Source of the DNA: Glandiceps talaboti
Taxonomy: Eukaryota > Hemichordata > Enteropneusta > Spengelidae
Assembly: GCF_964340395.1 (NCBI RefSeq)
Contig: NC_135553.1
Location: 3,220,001-3,282,000 of the forward strand
Direction: 5' to 3'
Length of the DNA stretch: 62,000 nt
The notes under the pieces were generated by a model. That model did no database searches, had not been told where the DNA came from, and worked only from the letters and a program-made list of their open reading frames with translations. Of the stretch, positions 13,424 through 31,000 are shown in pieces. A program made the position numbers and the translations under genes. Every line of letters begins with the position of its first letter. The stretch's first letter is position 1.

Positions 13424-13519
13424 TATAGTCTGTCTACATCGCGATCTGAGAGTTTGCTTCGCTGGCTGGTGAGACAGCGAAGCAAAATCACAGATCACGA
13501 TGTAAACCGACCGAGTATA
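13424..13519. repeat. Imperfect hairpin, 40-bp arms
   Basis: The arms tacatcgcgatctgagag...tttgcttcgctg and cagcgaagcaaa...cagatcacgatgta are reverse complements with a few mismatches around a 10-bp loop. Pairing may extend outward through tatagtctgtc/gaccgagtata. It lies about 140 bp upstream of the first coding exon of gene A. It may be a MITE remnant or a structured intron element. Confidence 0.55.
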
Positions 13520-15889
13520 GTAGTAGGGTGAAACAGATAATGTGTCGGATTTAAACTCAGTCTGTAATGGTTTTACCTATACACCAAAGTTTGGGAACGA
13601 GGATAAAGCGTACATACCGCGTATAGAGGTCCTTGCTGGTTTATTATTGAAGTTTAGATTTGAAATGTTCCAAATAGCCAATAAGGAGACCCATAGAGTA
13701 GATATATGAGAATATTTTGTATCATAATTTACAAGAGAGGATTGTTTCATAAAGTAGTTATACTTAGCATAGTGAACATCCCAGACAATCTACAGTAACC
13801 TATTGTAAACTATAAATATTATTGTATTTGTTTAACAGTCTACCATCAATAGTGCACCTCTCATATTTCTATTTGTCTTGATCAATCATAAGTTTGTTGC
13901 TAGTAATCACACCTTACAACAGCATCATGTTTGCCTGCCGTTTACCTTGTAGAGCGTACAAAGCTGTTTTATAGAGACGGTGTCAACATTTCTTAACTTG
14001 AAGTTTTAGTAAGTTTTCTCCTGTTAGTTACTATTCATGTCTATGTACCATTTTGTGTAGTTTCTTGGGTTGGGTTGTTAACTTTGAAATGACAAAAGTC
14101 TGGAAATGTCAATCCCATTTATTTCCATATCAAAATCAAGTTGGAATAATGTAATCGCTAGGAATTGACCTTTGACATGAACGCTAATCGTCATTTTAGA
14201 TATACGTTCCTTGCTATACTTTAGCTTTGTAAACCTAGTTTAACTTTATCGGACATTGTAATCCTGTAAACCTTGGCTCTGTTGTGTCTCTGAGCAACAA
14301 AAATTCGTTACATGGGGTGGGGGATATATTTGTTTAAAGTGTTTAAAATAAGGAGATACTGAATTCGCCCGTTGAATGCAGAACGACGTTTACTTAAAGT
14401 ATAGCGAGGCTTTGTGTTTCACAACTTGTGTCAATATATTCAACTATTTCTGTATCGTTCAAGACAAATATTCTATATTGTTAAGATTTCTACAACTTTT
14501 AAATGAAGTTTTAAAAATCAATAGAATAATTTGACACATCGCAACTAACATTTACCTGTTTGGGGTGTTTTGTTTGTTTGTTTTTTGTTCAGGGATTATT
14601 TTTTCAAAATTCTGAAACACGGTGACTTCGTTCTGTTGTTTTATACGCGTCCCATTTTTTTAATTTTGATAATGTCGACATTACTCAAGCGACTTATGAC
14701 GGACAAAAAATTTAAAATGTTTGTTAAAAGAAATGAACCCTAACTTTATACTCGGTACAGCATAAAATATATGTGCATCTCAAAAGACGAAACTATCCCA
14801 TCATAATATAAAGTGTAAACTTACCTTCACAAAGTTTGCAAAAATGTTCAACGATGATTATTCACTTGACACTGGACCGGTGGACGTCTACACTGACTGA
14901 GTAATGAAAAGTTAGTTCTCGTGCTCTTGTATGGTTATCAGCAGACAAAATTACCTAATAAAACACATTGCATCTATGACAACACCATGGCAACAGAAAA
15001 ACAAACCCCCCAAAATAAAAGATATGATCAGTTTGTTCAGTCGATTTAATCACTAACTATAATTATGTTTGATTTCATATCTAAATTGTTAACTAGAACT
15101 TGACCGCAAAATATCGAAGATTTTTGAAAAAAATAATATAAAAATTTCAGAATGAAGGTACAAAATGTATGTGTAAATTAAAGGGGTTGCACACTTATGT
15201 TGTAAAAATCTCTCCTCATTACTATCAACTGGATTTTCACAATTCGCAATAACATGATTACACACACAGGCATCATCGGCTTTGCAGCCTTACGTAACAA
15301 TAGGACTTCGGACCCTGTCCTCCTAGTGGTTGCCATTGGCAACAGTGGCTGTCAACGTGATGTGTTCTTTGCCAACAACAAACATGCAAACTTCAGCTAG
15401 TATCCCCGCGTTTAGAAAACATTGCAACCCTGGGTAACAACCGTTGCAGTAAAACAGGCCATGGTATTTAAGTCTACGGGTCTGTACATTTGTGTTATAC
15501 TGTAAATCAGTGATTTATCAAAATCAACAAAATCTTTATCTACAGTAGGCAGATTTGTCAAATTTAGTTATAGTGTATCAAATTTGGTTTGTTTGACATT
15601 TTTATTTATTTATTTATTTATTTTTTTTTTTTAGGGGGGGGGGGGTCACTCAATATCTTATCTTTGCAAAGACCAGTGTCTTAGATTAGTTGAACATAAT
15701 ACAGAAGAGATAAATTTATCAGAAATTGATTATTTCATTGATTGGTTGGTTGATTGATTGATTGATTCATTGATTGATTGATTTTAGGTAAATACGCACG
15801 GTAATACAATAGTTATGGTTTATACTGCTGTTAAGTTAATGTAATTGCATAACATCTGAGAACCTGTTTTTTGTTGTTGTTTTTTTTTT

Positions 15890-15943
<54 letters not shown>

Positions 15944-16966
15944 AAAGCGGATGGTGTACAGTTAAATCAGAGTTTTATCGCGGCTGTTTCCATGTAAAAG
16001 TGATACAGAAGTCACAATGATATAAGAAAACATTGACCAGAGAAAAAGGGAGTTCCAAATGACGAAAAAAGGATGTTGGATCTACTCTGAAAATACCGGG
16101 TACATCAAGTTGACAGAAGATGATCTGTTTCAAAAGGATGGAGTCCTAACCTAACACGTGGGCGCTCATTCAACTCGGATACTCACCCGTCAATCAAAGC
16201 TTCTGTGCGCGTAACGAAGAGCTAGCGTATGTATGTAGCATGATACAGCAAAAAAAGCAAATGATTTAATCAAATAAATAAATATATTCTGGTTATTTCA
16301 ACTCAAAATGCGGGTTTTCTCCTAAATAGATAGACAAATAGTCACCCTTTGGCTCTCAGTTATAAAGTCGTTCATCGAGAGACAAGAAATTACCCTGGCA
16401 CCAAAGTACATTGTTAATAAACTAATCCGCTATCCTAATGTTTGTGTTCTGTCAGTCACATTACTTGATGTCACGTACTGATTCCTCAACAAGAACCAAA
16501 GTCAATTAACTTTGTCACACGATTATATCAGACACAAAAGTTTAAAAAGTCTAAGGTTATTCATACATAATCTTTCAAATGTTTTGAAACCTTGGACTGG
16601 CGACGACAGACTTAGCAACAGAATTAACGATTGGTGATAGCATATCATATCATATAACAAAGGACAGAAAAAAGAAACAAACAATTTTGACAACGTATGT
16701 ATTGAAAACCTTATAAACTTTGAACATGTGAACCGATAAACAGAACATTACCCTCTCCCTTACAAACGAACAATAGAGTAAAATGTGACACAGAACAACG
16801 TCATTTGCCATTATAAATCAAAATATCATTTAATCTCTTATAAGCAAACCATTTAGTCAATTCTATATGCACTTTAGAATGGTCCTGCCGCGATTTAGTT
16901 CTCGAAGTTGCTATGAGCAGCGCCCTCACTCATTTGCATTCGTGTGCAGGCGAAGATAGTCTAGGG
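13520..16966. other. Upstream region of gene A, no coding exon seen
   Basis: Apart from the microsatellites at 15.6-15.9 kb, the only signal is a minus-strand donor (TTTGTGAAG|GTAAGT) at about 14825, a candidate 5' noncoding exon for gene A. Confidence 0.45.
15598..15942. repeat. Cluster of (TTTA)n, poly-G, (ATTG)n and (GT)n tracts
   Basis: TTTA repeats and a G-run at 15598-15645, ATTG repeats at 15737-15783, and a T-run with a GT tract at 15868-15941. Confidence 0.93.
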
Positions 16967-18623
16967 CAGCGTGCGAAATTAACGCCGGTCCTTCGGCCCG
17001 AGACCAACAGATTTCCGTTCGGACCGACAGTTTTTCAGAATTACAACAACTTATCGGTCCTTATGACCGACTGAAATTTGGAGTAAATAATAACATTTAT
17101 TCAAAGATATATCCAATTTCACCTACATGAGTCTGATCTTGTGTTACCTATTTTACTCTCGACATCTCGTTCAAGTCAAGCGACACAGAGCTAGCTCGCT
17201 CCGTGTTGTTGTCAATGTTGATATCATGTCTACATATGACGTAGCATACAGCATTTACTTTATGAAATTATGTTAGCAAACACATGATTGGCTGAATTTC
17301 TCTAATTATTTTTGTCTTGTCTAATCAGAACGTCTTACACATTCAGACTCATTGTACGCATTCGGTGCATGCGTCTTTTTCCGCCATGTTATCGTAATCA
17401 TTGTTGTAAAGTTTACTGTTCGAAGTGTATGAAACTTTTAACATGTTTGAGACAGTTCCACGTTGTATTTATAAAGTATGTGGCGATATTTAGAAGGCGG
17501 CAATGAGCTTCCGAAGAAGAAGACGAAAGAGACACTGTTTTTTTTAAAAGGCTGGTATTAAAGCCGGTAAATGTTAGCGGGTTTCCCGATCAATTTACCG
17601 GAGTTCCCCCATGTGTGTGGCCATGATCAAAACAAACTGACGGAAAACATATAAACTACTCTGAAAATGGCGTTGTAACTAATAAAGAAGGCAGGTACAC
17701 TTCGTAAAACATCTTCAGTACGATAGTTTTGTTTTTGTAAAAACAGTAAAAAAATGCGTAGTCTGATTGCTTTCAATTTGATGCATATGATGATGTATGT
17801 CCTGTCATGTTGTAATCAACGTACTATAAACTTAGAAATGTAAGTTGCATTTTTGTTGCCATTGTTGTATCTGGAAAATTACTGCATCATGCCAAACACG
17901 GGTACATAGTGGATGACACATTACAGTACAGTTACCATATCACGTTCCCACGTCAAAAACAACTCGCACTGTAAGACATGTTTAGCCATGATAGTTCTCT
18001 TCATCATGGTCAGATTTCTTACACAAACAACCAGAGACGATACTCAATACACCACGGTAGGGTATACGGGTAGGGCTTTATGGGGAGGGGGGTGGCTTCT
18101 GTACATATTTGTAAAGACTGAAGGAAGACGAAACCGCTCCGTGTCACTGTGTGGATGGAAATTGAAATAAAGCAAATGCACAGTTTTCAAGAGGGATAGT
18201 TATGCGACAAAACCTATAGTCTATAGTCTATAGGAACAGATTATGCGAGAATGAATATTCATAGTCTCTGGGTTCATAGTTATACAGATGAAAACTTCTA
18301 CTCATAGAGTCAAAAAGTACTTGCTTGTGAATCCAAAATTTACTTCCAAGTTATTTTTTGACTCTGTTAGTGGAAATTTTATGAAAAAATAGTGGATAGT
18401 AAACAATTCGTTGTACTCTCTTTTACTTTTATATCTAAAGATATGTTGTATCATATTAAAGTTCAAAATCATTTAATCTGTAAATGGGGGGGGGGATGTA
18501 GATACAGGTAGTGAACGTGAACTGCATTGAGTATGGACCAGCAGTTTTCCTTAAGGACCAGCAGCATTTGCTACATGTCGGTCCTTATGACCAGTAGTCA
18601 TTTTCCCTTAAGTTCACACACTG
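16967..18623. mobile_element. Non-autonomous hAT-like DNA transposon, 1.66 kb
   Basis: Seen: the 8-bp direct repeat GTCTAGGG flanks the element at 16959-16966 and 18624-18631. The termini are imperfect inverted repeats, CAGCGTGCGAAATTAA on the left and, as reverse complement on the right, CAGTGTGTGAACTTAA (13 of 16 match). Subterminal regions carry several copies of a GGTCC/GGACC motif, including cggtccttatgacc at both ends. Known: 8-bp target duplications and TIRs starting CAG are hAT-superfamily hallmarks, and subterminal repeats bind hAT transposase. The interior has only short ORFs and no recognisable transposase, so it is non-autonomous. Confidence 0.85.
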
Positions 18624-18631
18624 GTCTAGGG

Positions 18632-21487
18632 CATGTTGTCTCCCTTATTAGTGTCACACTCATACTTTAGTTTACCTATATGACATATTATCGACAAACA
18701 GTTAAGACCACGCCATAGGTATTCACATTCTTGTCAGCTTTACGAGTCAAAATGATACAACACAATGTATTTTATGTACTGATAATGTTGTTGAAGACGG
18801 TCTTTGATTGTAGATTGTATAATGATATTCGGTCATGCACAGTTTATGAAGACAACAACTGGTATACAACCAAATGTGAATCTTGACAATGTGCAACTTT
18901 TCTCTAGGAATCATATTAAAACATTCTTTAAGTATTTATACAAAATGTTTATAAGAAGGAGGAAAGCTATTCCAGTTACATAATCCTCCCCTACTAAGAA
19001 AAGTGATTCATGGTTATATACTAACTTAGGGGAAAAGTGATACTTATGATTCACATTTTCTTGAAGACCACACGTGAAGACTTATTTGGGTACAAGAGAC
19101 TCAAAAGCCAATTGCTTGGCTGGGGTTTCACAGTAATCACTACTTGTATATTGCAAAGAATTTTGCTTTACTTGTACGTGTGTATTTATGTATGTGAAAC
19201 AGTGTCACTACAATAAAATAATATCTGTCTATCTATCTAGTAACAGAGTGTGCCAAATTTACATTCTTTCTGAAATTTTGACAAATGAATTTGTCGAAAC
19301 TCTAGTGCATAAACATTCAAAAGTTGTACAAAACATCGGTCTTGTAAACTGACTGACGGGCTCCGATTAATTTCGAACAGAGAATTGATAAACGTCATAT
19401 TACCCTACGAAGGTCAAAATATTTGATGAAAAAAGATCTTCTAGTATACACAACTTAAAACGTTTCAGGAAACGAAAGACGTTCAGATGACATCATCATC
19501 CGCCATCTTTCTTCGGCTGTAAAGGAAATAGGATGACGTGGAAGAAAATTTCCTGGAACCGACCAATAGCATCTACTATACTATCTGCCCCTTTGACTGT
19601 ACTTTGGTTGGGTTTCTTCACATTTGATACCAATATTTTCAGCCACGATATCTAAGCTAATTACGGTGTCTCTAATGTGCGTTCATGTGAACTACAGGCC
19701 GTGTAGTATGCAGTTTAAAACTGAACTCATGGTTACTGCCTGTTGTATACGTCTTCTTGATTGTAAACTATTTTAAGACAGCAGCTACAACGGCTTGATA
19801 GTGAAAGTTCATTTTAGAGATTATACAGGCAAAGTAACCGATAAGATTACCATGTCAAACTTGAATTTGATAAAATAATTTTAAAAATTAGATTTTGCTT
19901 ATAATTATTTCTTTCATATTGATTGTAAACATGTAATATTTCAAACAAACCAGTCAAAACTTACCACGTTTCTTCGATGTGTTGTTGTAGACGAGACGGG
20001 TGGGAGAAACATGAGAAAGTACTCGCGTCGTGATCTATTCCAGATATTTGATATCGGGTCAGGCCATGACCTCTCTGGGGTCAAATAACTCTATGTTATC
20101 GTACCAAGTGCCATGACTCCCCCCGTACTGCTTTCACTTCGAATGTCTCTCATCAAGGGTTCAGTAATGAGTCGTGTAAAAAACAGCGGGAAATGATGCT
20201 GTAAGATGATGGCTTGAAATCACACTCTCGCAAGGAAAATCAACAAAAACCTGTGTCTAATTCCTTTTAATTTACAAAAGAACTTATACAAAATTGAGTT
20301 GTTTATTTAAACATCAAAGTTAAATATGATACATTAAAGCTAGATATGATATAGTGATGACGTCATACTTTTAAAGTTAACATTTCGATACACTTGTAAA
20401 TTCAGATGCTTGTAACTTTTTGCCATTCATTTGAAAAAATGTGGAGGGGGGAAGTCGCAATTTGGGTCACAAAAAGATTAATAGATCGTTATAATTGTTT
20501 CGATAGATGTTGCTTTATCTGCTACATGCCTAAATATATCATTTTGCATTCGGAATCGGTGAAAATCGATATTCGTTATTTCTTTCATATTAGATGACGT
20601 CGTGTTATATGACGTAGACACTGTGACGTATAAGCAAAAGCTACGTCACTATTCTGAACAGTGAAAATGAATTTTCAATTCGAGAATGGCATTTTATGAA
20701 TTGACATGAAAAATGGATACAAAACCTATCAAAACAACAAACTAAAATGGCGACAACGTTTAATTTGGGAACTTTTATAAAGAATAATATATCATTGTTT
20801 GCCCATTTTGAAAATATCAATATTGTCATGTTCCCTTTCTTGTTATTTTTTCGTGATAAAATTTCTATCGATTCATAGATTAAAGAGAAAGCAAAAGAGA
20901 AAATTGGTTGTTGGTTATTTCTTAATTTGTATTATGACGGTGATCTGAAAATATCTGGAAATATGTAGTATATAAAGCTGTTGTTTCTTAAAAGTTTATA
21001 GTTATAGAAAAATACATATGAATTAGAATGGTGAAGTATTCTAACTTTAAATTACAATTCAAACCTGTACGACAGGTCAACAACCTGGTATGATAAACTG
21101 AAAGAAACCAGACACCAAATACGACATTCGTAAGTGTAAATGGGCACTCCTCTCTGATCGCATGGCGCACCAGTAGCGGAGCGCGCGCCATCAACGCTGA
21201 ATCTTTCAGTCTATCGAAAATTAGTCAAAATAAAGAAAATCAAATTTTATGAGTTTATAAGTATGAAACTTAAAATCTAATTAGGTGTATTATTTGTTAA
21301 TGTTTATTTTCTTAAAGCTCTACTCAAATTTCAAAGTTAACCATACCGGGAATAATAAAATTAACCTTTTACACACTCTTTCCTCCTTTCATTTTTGGCA
21401 CTGGAATCCTACTGTGTAGTACTTATTCATTGTTTTGTAACATCGAATCTGAAGACTTATATATCTGTCCATGTTGTTACAAAACTA
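18632..21487. other. Between the genes, no coding exon seen
   Basis: AT-rich sequence. There is a minus-strand GTAAGT-like donor near 19968 and a candidate poly(A) signal of gene B at 21303-21308. Nothing else is supported. Confidence 0.5.
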
Positions 21488-24873
<3,386 letters not shown>

Positions 24874-25760
24874 TATTTTTCTCGGGTCGTCCTTCTTTGA
24901 TGTTCAATAGATCTTGAATACTAGATGTTACTAAAATCAAAACAAGAAATTCTTATAATAAGACCTAGATGATTACAATTGAATTCTAAATATTGGATGT
25001 ATGTGTGTCTTAAATAGCGCTATAATATTTTTGTAACCTATTTGAATAGGTTACCATGGTTGCGCATGCACGTTGGGCAACTATAAATGATGCATACTTG
25101 TTTTATCAATTAAAAGTGTTCGATTACATTTGTATGCAGCTGCATGATTGTGGGGACGGGAGAGTATAATTTCATGGATTCCGTGTTATGATGTTCTGCA
25201 AGTCAAAAAATGTGGTTGTATTTTAAACTTTAAAATTACTATTAAGCTGTTTAATTTCTTTTTTGGTTGACGAAATGCAAAATATTGACTGAAGTTGGAA
25301 ATCTAATGTGTATAGTATTATCGACTTTCTTCATTCTGTATTTCTAAGATAAAAACACTATATTCTTTGCCACTCAAAACAAATACATCTAACGTAATCT
25401 AAATCAATATTGTTAAACAGAGAAGTTGTTAGTACATGTGTACACAGAACAGTTGGAAAACACAATCACATAATAGATGCTGAGCAACATATAAGGAAAA
25501 TAAAGAAATGATATTTGTAGATGTATATACACATTTGCATTGATTTTGAAAATTATTTACATTTGGTAGATAAAGAATATTTCATTATGTACTCTATCAT
25601 TACTTCCGTGTATTAATTCAATATCAAAAGATGAGGAAGGAATTCTAAATTGAAAAGACAACGGATTGCCATCAACGTAGCTAAGTAGAAGATAGGTGCC
25701 ACACGTATGTCTTGAGTGTTTAACAGCGTATGGCGACGACCCACTGGACGCAGTAACCTC

Positions 25761-25848
25761 GCACACACACACACACACGCACACACGCACACACACACAC
25801 ACGCGCGCGCGCGCGCGCGGATGGACGGACGGACGGACGGACGGACAG
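25761..25848. repeat. (CA)n-(CG)n-(GGAC)n compound microsatellite
   Basis: CA units pass into about 10 CG units and then GGAC tetranucleotides. The alternating purine/pyrimidine CA/CG part is potentially Z-DNA-forming. Confidence 0.95.
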
Positions 25849-26875
25849 ATATGTCGATGCCTAAAGCACTACGGAACTTCTCAGATCAGCTGTGCGTATT
25901 AGCAAATTTTTGCAGCCCGAGAAATCTACATTTATTCGAACACATTTTAAAACAGGACAGTGTGGATTTCATGCCAACAATTTTTGGTGTTCCTTTTTAG
26001 TCTTTTTAGTGGCTGGTCGACGAAAATGTTTAAATCAAGTTAAATGTCATAGTAAGTAATATTGTACGTGTATTTCAATACGTCAGTTCGATTTATCTGT
26101 CTAGTTTCGGTTACTTGGAGTTTGTTAACTGTAAACAGGAGCAAAAATTGTTTGCACTGCACGTTTCGTCGGACACTATGGTCACCTGTTGGTTCACACA
26201 AGTTGTAAACCATGTATGTCGTGAGAACTGGAGTGAGAACCTGAATTCATGGTCACAATGCTAATGCAATCATGGTCATTACTCCGTCCCCCCCCCTAAC
26301 CCCCCCCCCCCCCGGCATAATCACCTAATCAACTGTGTCAATTGTGATATTGGGAAACTAGGAAGCGTTGTTACTCGATAATCAAATATCGAACATCTGT
26401 GTTTCAACACAATATTTCATGAGAATTATATCAACAATTAATGTGTTAGTGTTGAAACGTCATCACCTGTTGTAAATCATTCCCTGACGATAGACATGTT
26501 ATTATTCCGATCCATCATTAATAATTACCCCATTATTAGATGTTGGCTTTCTTGGTTCAAGCAGCCATCAAACACATCATGATTCTTGACATAAATCAAG
26601 CACAGTTTTTTACCATTCGACGGTTTCTACAACTTGATGATTATCCATTCGTTAAACGTCCTACAACTGTTCAGATGTAAGGATGGTAAATGCGTAGACA
26701 AACACAATGCAATGTACAGAGATACGTATCTTTGTTACTGACTCCCATTGCAGACTAACTTACAATATTAGACTTTTGATATCACGATTTAGAGAATCAT
26801 CTAATTATAAAAATTAAACAACGGGTTCATTTTATGATCTAAATTTCTTTGATTTGTATGTACTATTATTATTAT

Positions 26876-26884
26876 AGTTGTTGT

Positions 26885-26916
<32 letters not shown>

Positions 26917-26997
26917 ATGTTGTTGTTGTTGTTGCTGTTGTTGTTGTTGTTGTTGCTGCTGCTGCTGCTGCTGTTGCTGTTGCTGCTGTTTGCTGTT
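26876..26997. repeat. (TTG)n / (TGC)n triplet repeat
   Basis: About 120 bp of TTG with interspersed TGC and TGA triplets. Confidence 0.95.
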
Positions 26998-27517
26998 GTT
27001 TTTGCTTCCCTTTTGCGCTTCTTTGTAGATCGAGTCTTATTTATTTTATCGAATCATTACAAATTTAGAAATTATCATTTTGCATTTACAATTTTATACA
27101 CTAAGTCTTACAATGTAAGCGGTACTGAGAAAAACTCTCTCTCTCTAAGATGATGGCAGAAGTACCGTGACAGTGACCATAGCAACGGTGCTCTATGATG
27201 CATACTAAACCATGTATATTGTGCGTATACTTTAACCATTTTGTGACGTCATTTTTATGGTCAAAACCCATCCTCAAATTTACTCGGTAATTATCAAACA
27301 CCTGTTGATTGAAATTCCTGTATGACGTCATCACTCGTCTGATATCGATCCATACGTGGTGTTCTTTTCTCTTACGAAATTGACAGTAAACACCAAATAT
27401 TCACATAGGTCAGGTGACCGAAAAACCATCGTGACGGGGCTAGAGTATCGTATCACGAAATTCGGGAAATCTTTCCACCTTTCAGAGTAGCAATACATTA
27501 TCTCAAAACGTATTAAC

Positions 27518-27985
27518 CTACCTGTAGTCTTGTAGGACTACTGCAGTGCTACGACACTATTTCAGCTATCCTAACTGTAGTCTACCTGTAGTCTTGTAGG
27601 ACTACTGCTACGACACTATTTCAGCTATCCTAACTGTAGCCTACCTGTAGTCTTGAAGGACTAACACTACTACACTATTTCAGCTATCCTAACTGTAGCC
27701 TACCTGTAGTCTTGAAGGACTACTACTACGACACTATTTCAGCTATTCTAACTGTAGCCTACCTGTAGTCTTGAAGGACTACTACTACACTATTCCAATA
27801 TCCTAACTGTAGTCTACCTGTAGACTTGAAGGACTATTACTACTACACTATTCCACTATCCTAACTGTAGCCTACCTGTAGACTTGAAGGACTATCACTA
27901 CTACACTTTTCCACTATTCTAACTGTAGCCTACCTGTAGTCTTGTAGGACTACTGCCACGACACTATTTCAGCTATCCTAACTGC
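27518..27985. repeat. Minisatellite, 8 copies of a 55-64 bp unit
   Basis: Each unit begins ctacctgtagtcttg(t/a)agg and ends ctatcctaactgtag. Starts fall at 27518, 27582, 27641, 27700, 27759, 27814, 27872 and 27930. The unit itself contains a small palindrome, GTAGTCttgtaGGACTAC. Confidence 0.92.
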
Positions 27986-28037
27986 TTGATTTTTGAATGT
28001 TCACGCGTCCTTCCCGAAAATTCAGAAATTAAAAAGT

Positions 28038-28082
28038 AGTTAGGATAGCTGAAATAATGTGGAAGCATTAGTCCTTCAAGTC
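28038..28082. repeat. Inverted partial copy of the 59-bp minisatellite unit
   Basis: agttaggatagctgaaata followed by attagtccttcaagt is the reverse complement of the end and start of the unit array that stops 50 bp to the left. Together they give an inverted-repeat-bounded tandem array. Confidence 0.7.
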
Positions 28083-31000
28083 AACAAGTCATTGTACATA
28101 TAGTATTAAAGTATTAAAGCAACCAATGCAAGTGACGCATTTTCAAATCATGGGAACTCTGGAGACAGTGTTTGAGACATTGATCTACACCTCTCAGCCC
28201 TAAGGAACGGATTAGAATTGCACATCATTTGTTTGTACTAAAAACACCAAATTGTAATTAGGCACTGATCTCAGAATTCCGAGTCAAAATTGCCTACATC
28301 AAACCACAGATAACTAACACTGTGATCAAACGATATCACTTCATAAATGAATACTGTATCACTTGGATTTCGCCGCATGGCATTGAGAAGTTTAACAGGA
28401 ATGCGATGTTTATAGTTTGATGTACGGGGATGTAAATCAATCAAGGAAAATGAAAAGACTATCCTATAGCAATTTTTCCGTGGTTATTTTACTTTTCTGA
28501 TTAGTTAGTGATCGAGAGGGCAGGTGACCTGTTTGACATATTCTTTCAAACGATGTTTCCTCCAGGTCTGTTTTAATTATCCGTGGCTCCGATTTGAAGG
28601 CCTGTCACTCTATGGATCTCTATAGTATGAGTAGAAAGATTCAAATCAAATTACAATGGGGAGTAAATCACCTTACCTGATCGTCACTCTTTCCGGTCAA
28701 ATGAAATATGCTATATTTTCTAAAGAACTCTTACACCTCTCTTTGGATGTGCCCCCAAGTCAGTTTCTAAATGATACCGGTACTTCGATCGAGAGTAAAC
28801 TAATAGGTTGCTAAGAGGGCGTGTCAGTGCCGTGTTTAAATTTTGAAGGTTGCTATGGTATCAGAAAACAAACTTGTTCCGAGTAGTAAGTGCATTTCCT
28901 CCAATTTGATGAGTCACTTCATGATTAAAATTAGTCATATTAATTATGAAAATATGATCGTTTTTCTCAATGACTTCCTAGACAGTTTTTTTCGCAAAAA
29001 ATCTTCTAAATGTGTTTTTTTTTTCCAATCTGATGCATTTTACTTCCATTTGTTTCTATTCCCATAGCTAAATTCGATATGTTTACTGTGTAATTCATAT
29101 AGATTACGTATTATTGACGAGTAAGGTGACTAATCGTTATACTTTTGCTACCATTAAATTCACACTTCTCGATCACACGATCACACAAATCAAATACTGC
29201 GGAATGATCAAAAGTTACCAACAAGCATCAATGCTAACAACAATAACACAACAACAATTAAAATAACTAATCTCATTAAGCTGAACATAGTTAGGAAATA
29301 GTGTATGATACATTAAACTACTTATTCAATATTTATAGTATACAACAATCCCTAATAGTCACACTTCTTGATTCTTTGTGCGGCCATATACAGCTAAGCA
29401 ATCATTTGAATACGAATATTCGACAGATTTAACATGACGTACATGCTCCCAAATTTCCTTCGTGCATTATTCTTTTCCAACAAAATTTCTCGTGTTCCGT
29501 CTATATTTATTTAAGACCGAAGCAATACTCGCTTAAGTCCTAATTTACAAAATATCAAGTTTTATTTCAAAATAGTGATATTTTTACTAAAATGTCATAC
29601 CTAAATAGCCGTATTTTCTAAAGACTTTTTGAATTTGAGGGATAGCACGTTGACAAATGATGAGGACTATCTCCGTAAAATTGAAAAGAAACGGGTCGAT
29701 TTTACTGACTCGACTTCGTTTGTCAACAGAGTATATACGAGAGAAGTTTAATGGGTAGATGAGTGTTTTCTCTTGCATAACGATTTACACAAAGAAAGAA
29801 AAACATACAAAGGTTTCCGAACTGTCTACTTATCCGAAATAGTGTGTTACAACAGGTGAGCTAACAATGTCATTGATACGTGAATTTTCATGAAAGGTCT
29901 CTAAGGTATAGCTTATGGCAACAGTTCAACTTCTTGGAAATGGTGAGATTCGTATTTCAAGGTCACGATAAAATGCGCTCCGGGAAATTAAAGTATTTAA
30001 AATGTCCACAACCCCTAATACAGGAAAGTTTGTTCTTGGTCATTGTGAATAATGCTAGAGATTTGGGTGATTCGCCGTCTTGATTGCAATAAAATCGACA
30101 ATCTTGCATACCCCATAGAGTTAACACAGTGTGAATTATTCAACGGCCATTATATAGGATTTTAACATTTCTTAAATTATATGTTGATATCGGCTTGACC
30201 TCTATTCAGAAAATATGTTCGGTGACTCCTCATTTTAACTAAGAATGAGTTTGGTTTTCTTGAACAAAGTAAAAACGAAAATTTTGAAGATTTGTATTCC
30301 TATGCACATTATTAAAAATGTTTAAGCTTATGTGTTACATATTCCTACAAACGATGATGTCAACATCAAATGTTTTATTCAAATTATTGGAGATCTCTAA
30401 TTCGTGACCAATGTAATAATATAATTGTCCGATATCTTTCAGCTTCGACGTCATAGATTACGCTATTTCACTTAGTAATCAACGAACTGTTTGCATACGG
30501 TAACCATGACAACTAAAGTTTGTGTACTCTATGGACTAGCGGTGGCAATTTATCGTAGCAGTGTAATTATAAATGCCAGCTACATTCAGTTTATAGGTGA
30601 CGAAATAACATGAAAAGCAACATCTCCAAAAATTGCCAAAAATTTTCCCATTTATTTATTTTTCCATCATAATCTATTTTTCAGTTCCCGGTACAAGAAA
30701 ATCACATTTAATAACCTAAATCAAAATATGATTTTTAATATAATACATAATAAATATATGATCTTAATTACTGGGTTTTTACTGGCTTAAAGTATGTTAA
30801 CAGTGTGACATCTCCTCTCCTACATGTATTACCCTGTAGATTTTCATGCTGTTAAAGCACACCTATTGTAACGAAGATTTATTTCATATTAATTTTTAAA
30901 GGACTATTTATTAGACAACCGGATGTCATAACCGTAATGAAACTCTACAGAGTGAAGGTTTTTATGTGAAAATGATGAGGTAAAACATGAAGTTTATTCA

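Larger units (their letters stand above)
24931..27517. other. Upstream of gene B, no gene seen
   Basis: It contains the CA/CG/GGAC and TTG microsatellites, poly-C runs near 26288-26312, and no exon that I can support. Confidence 0.5.
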
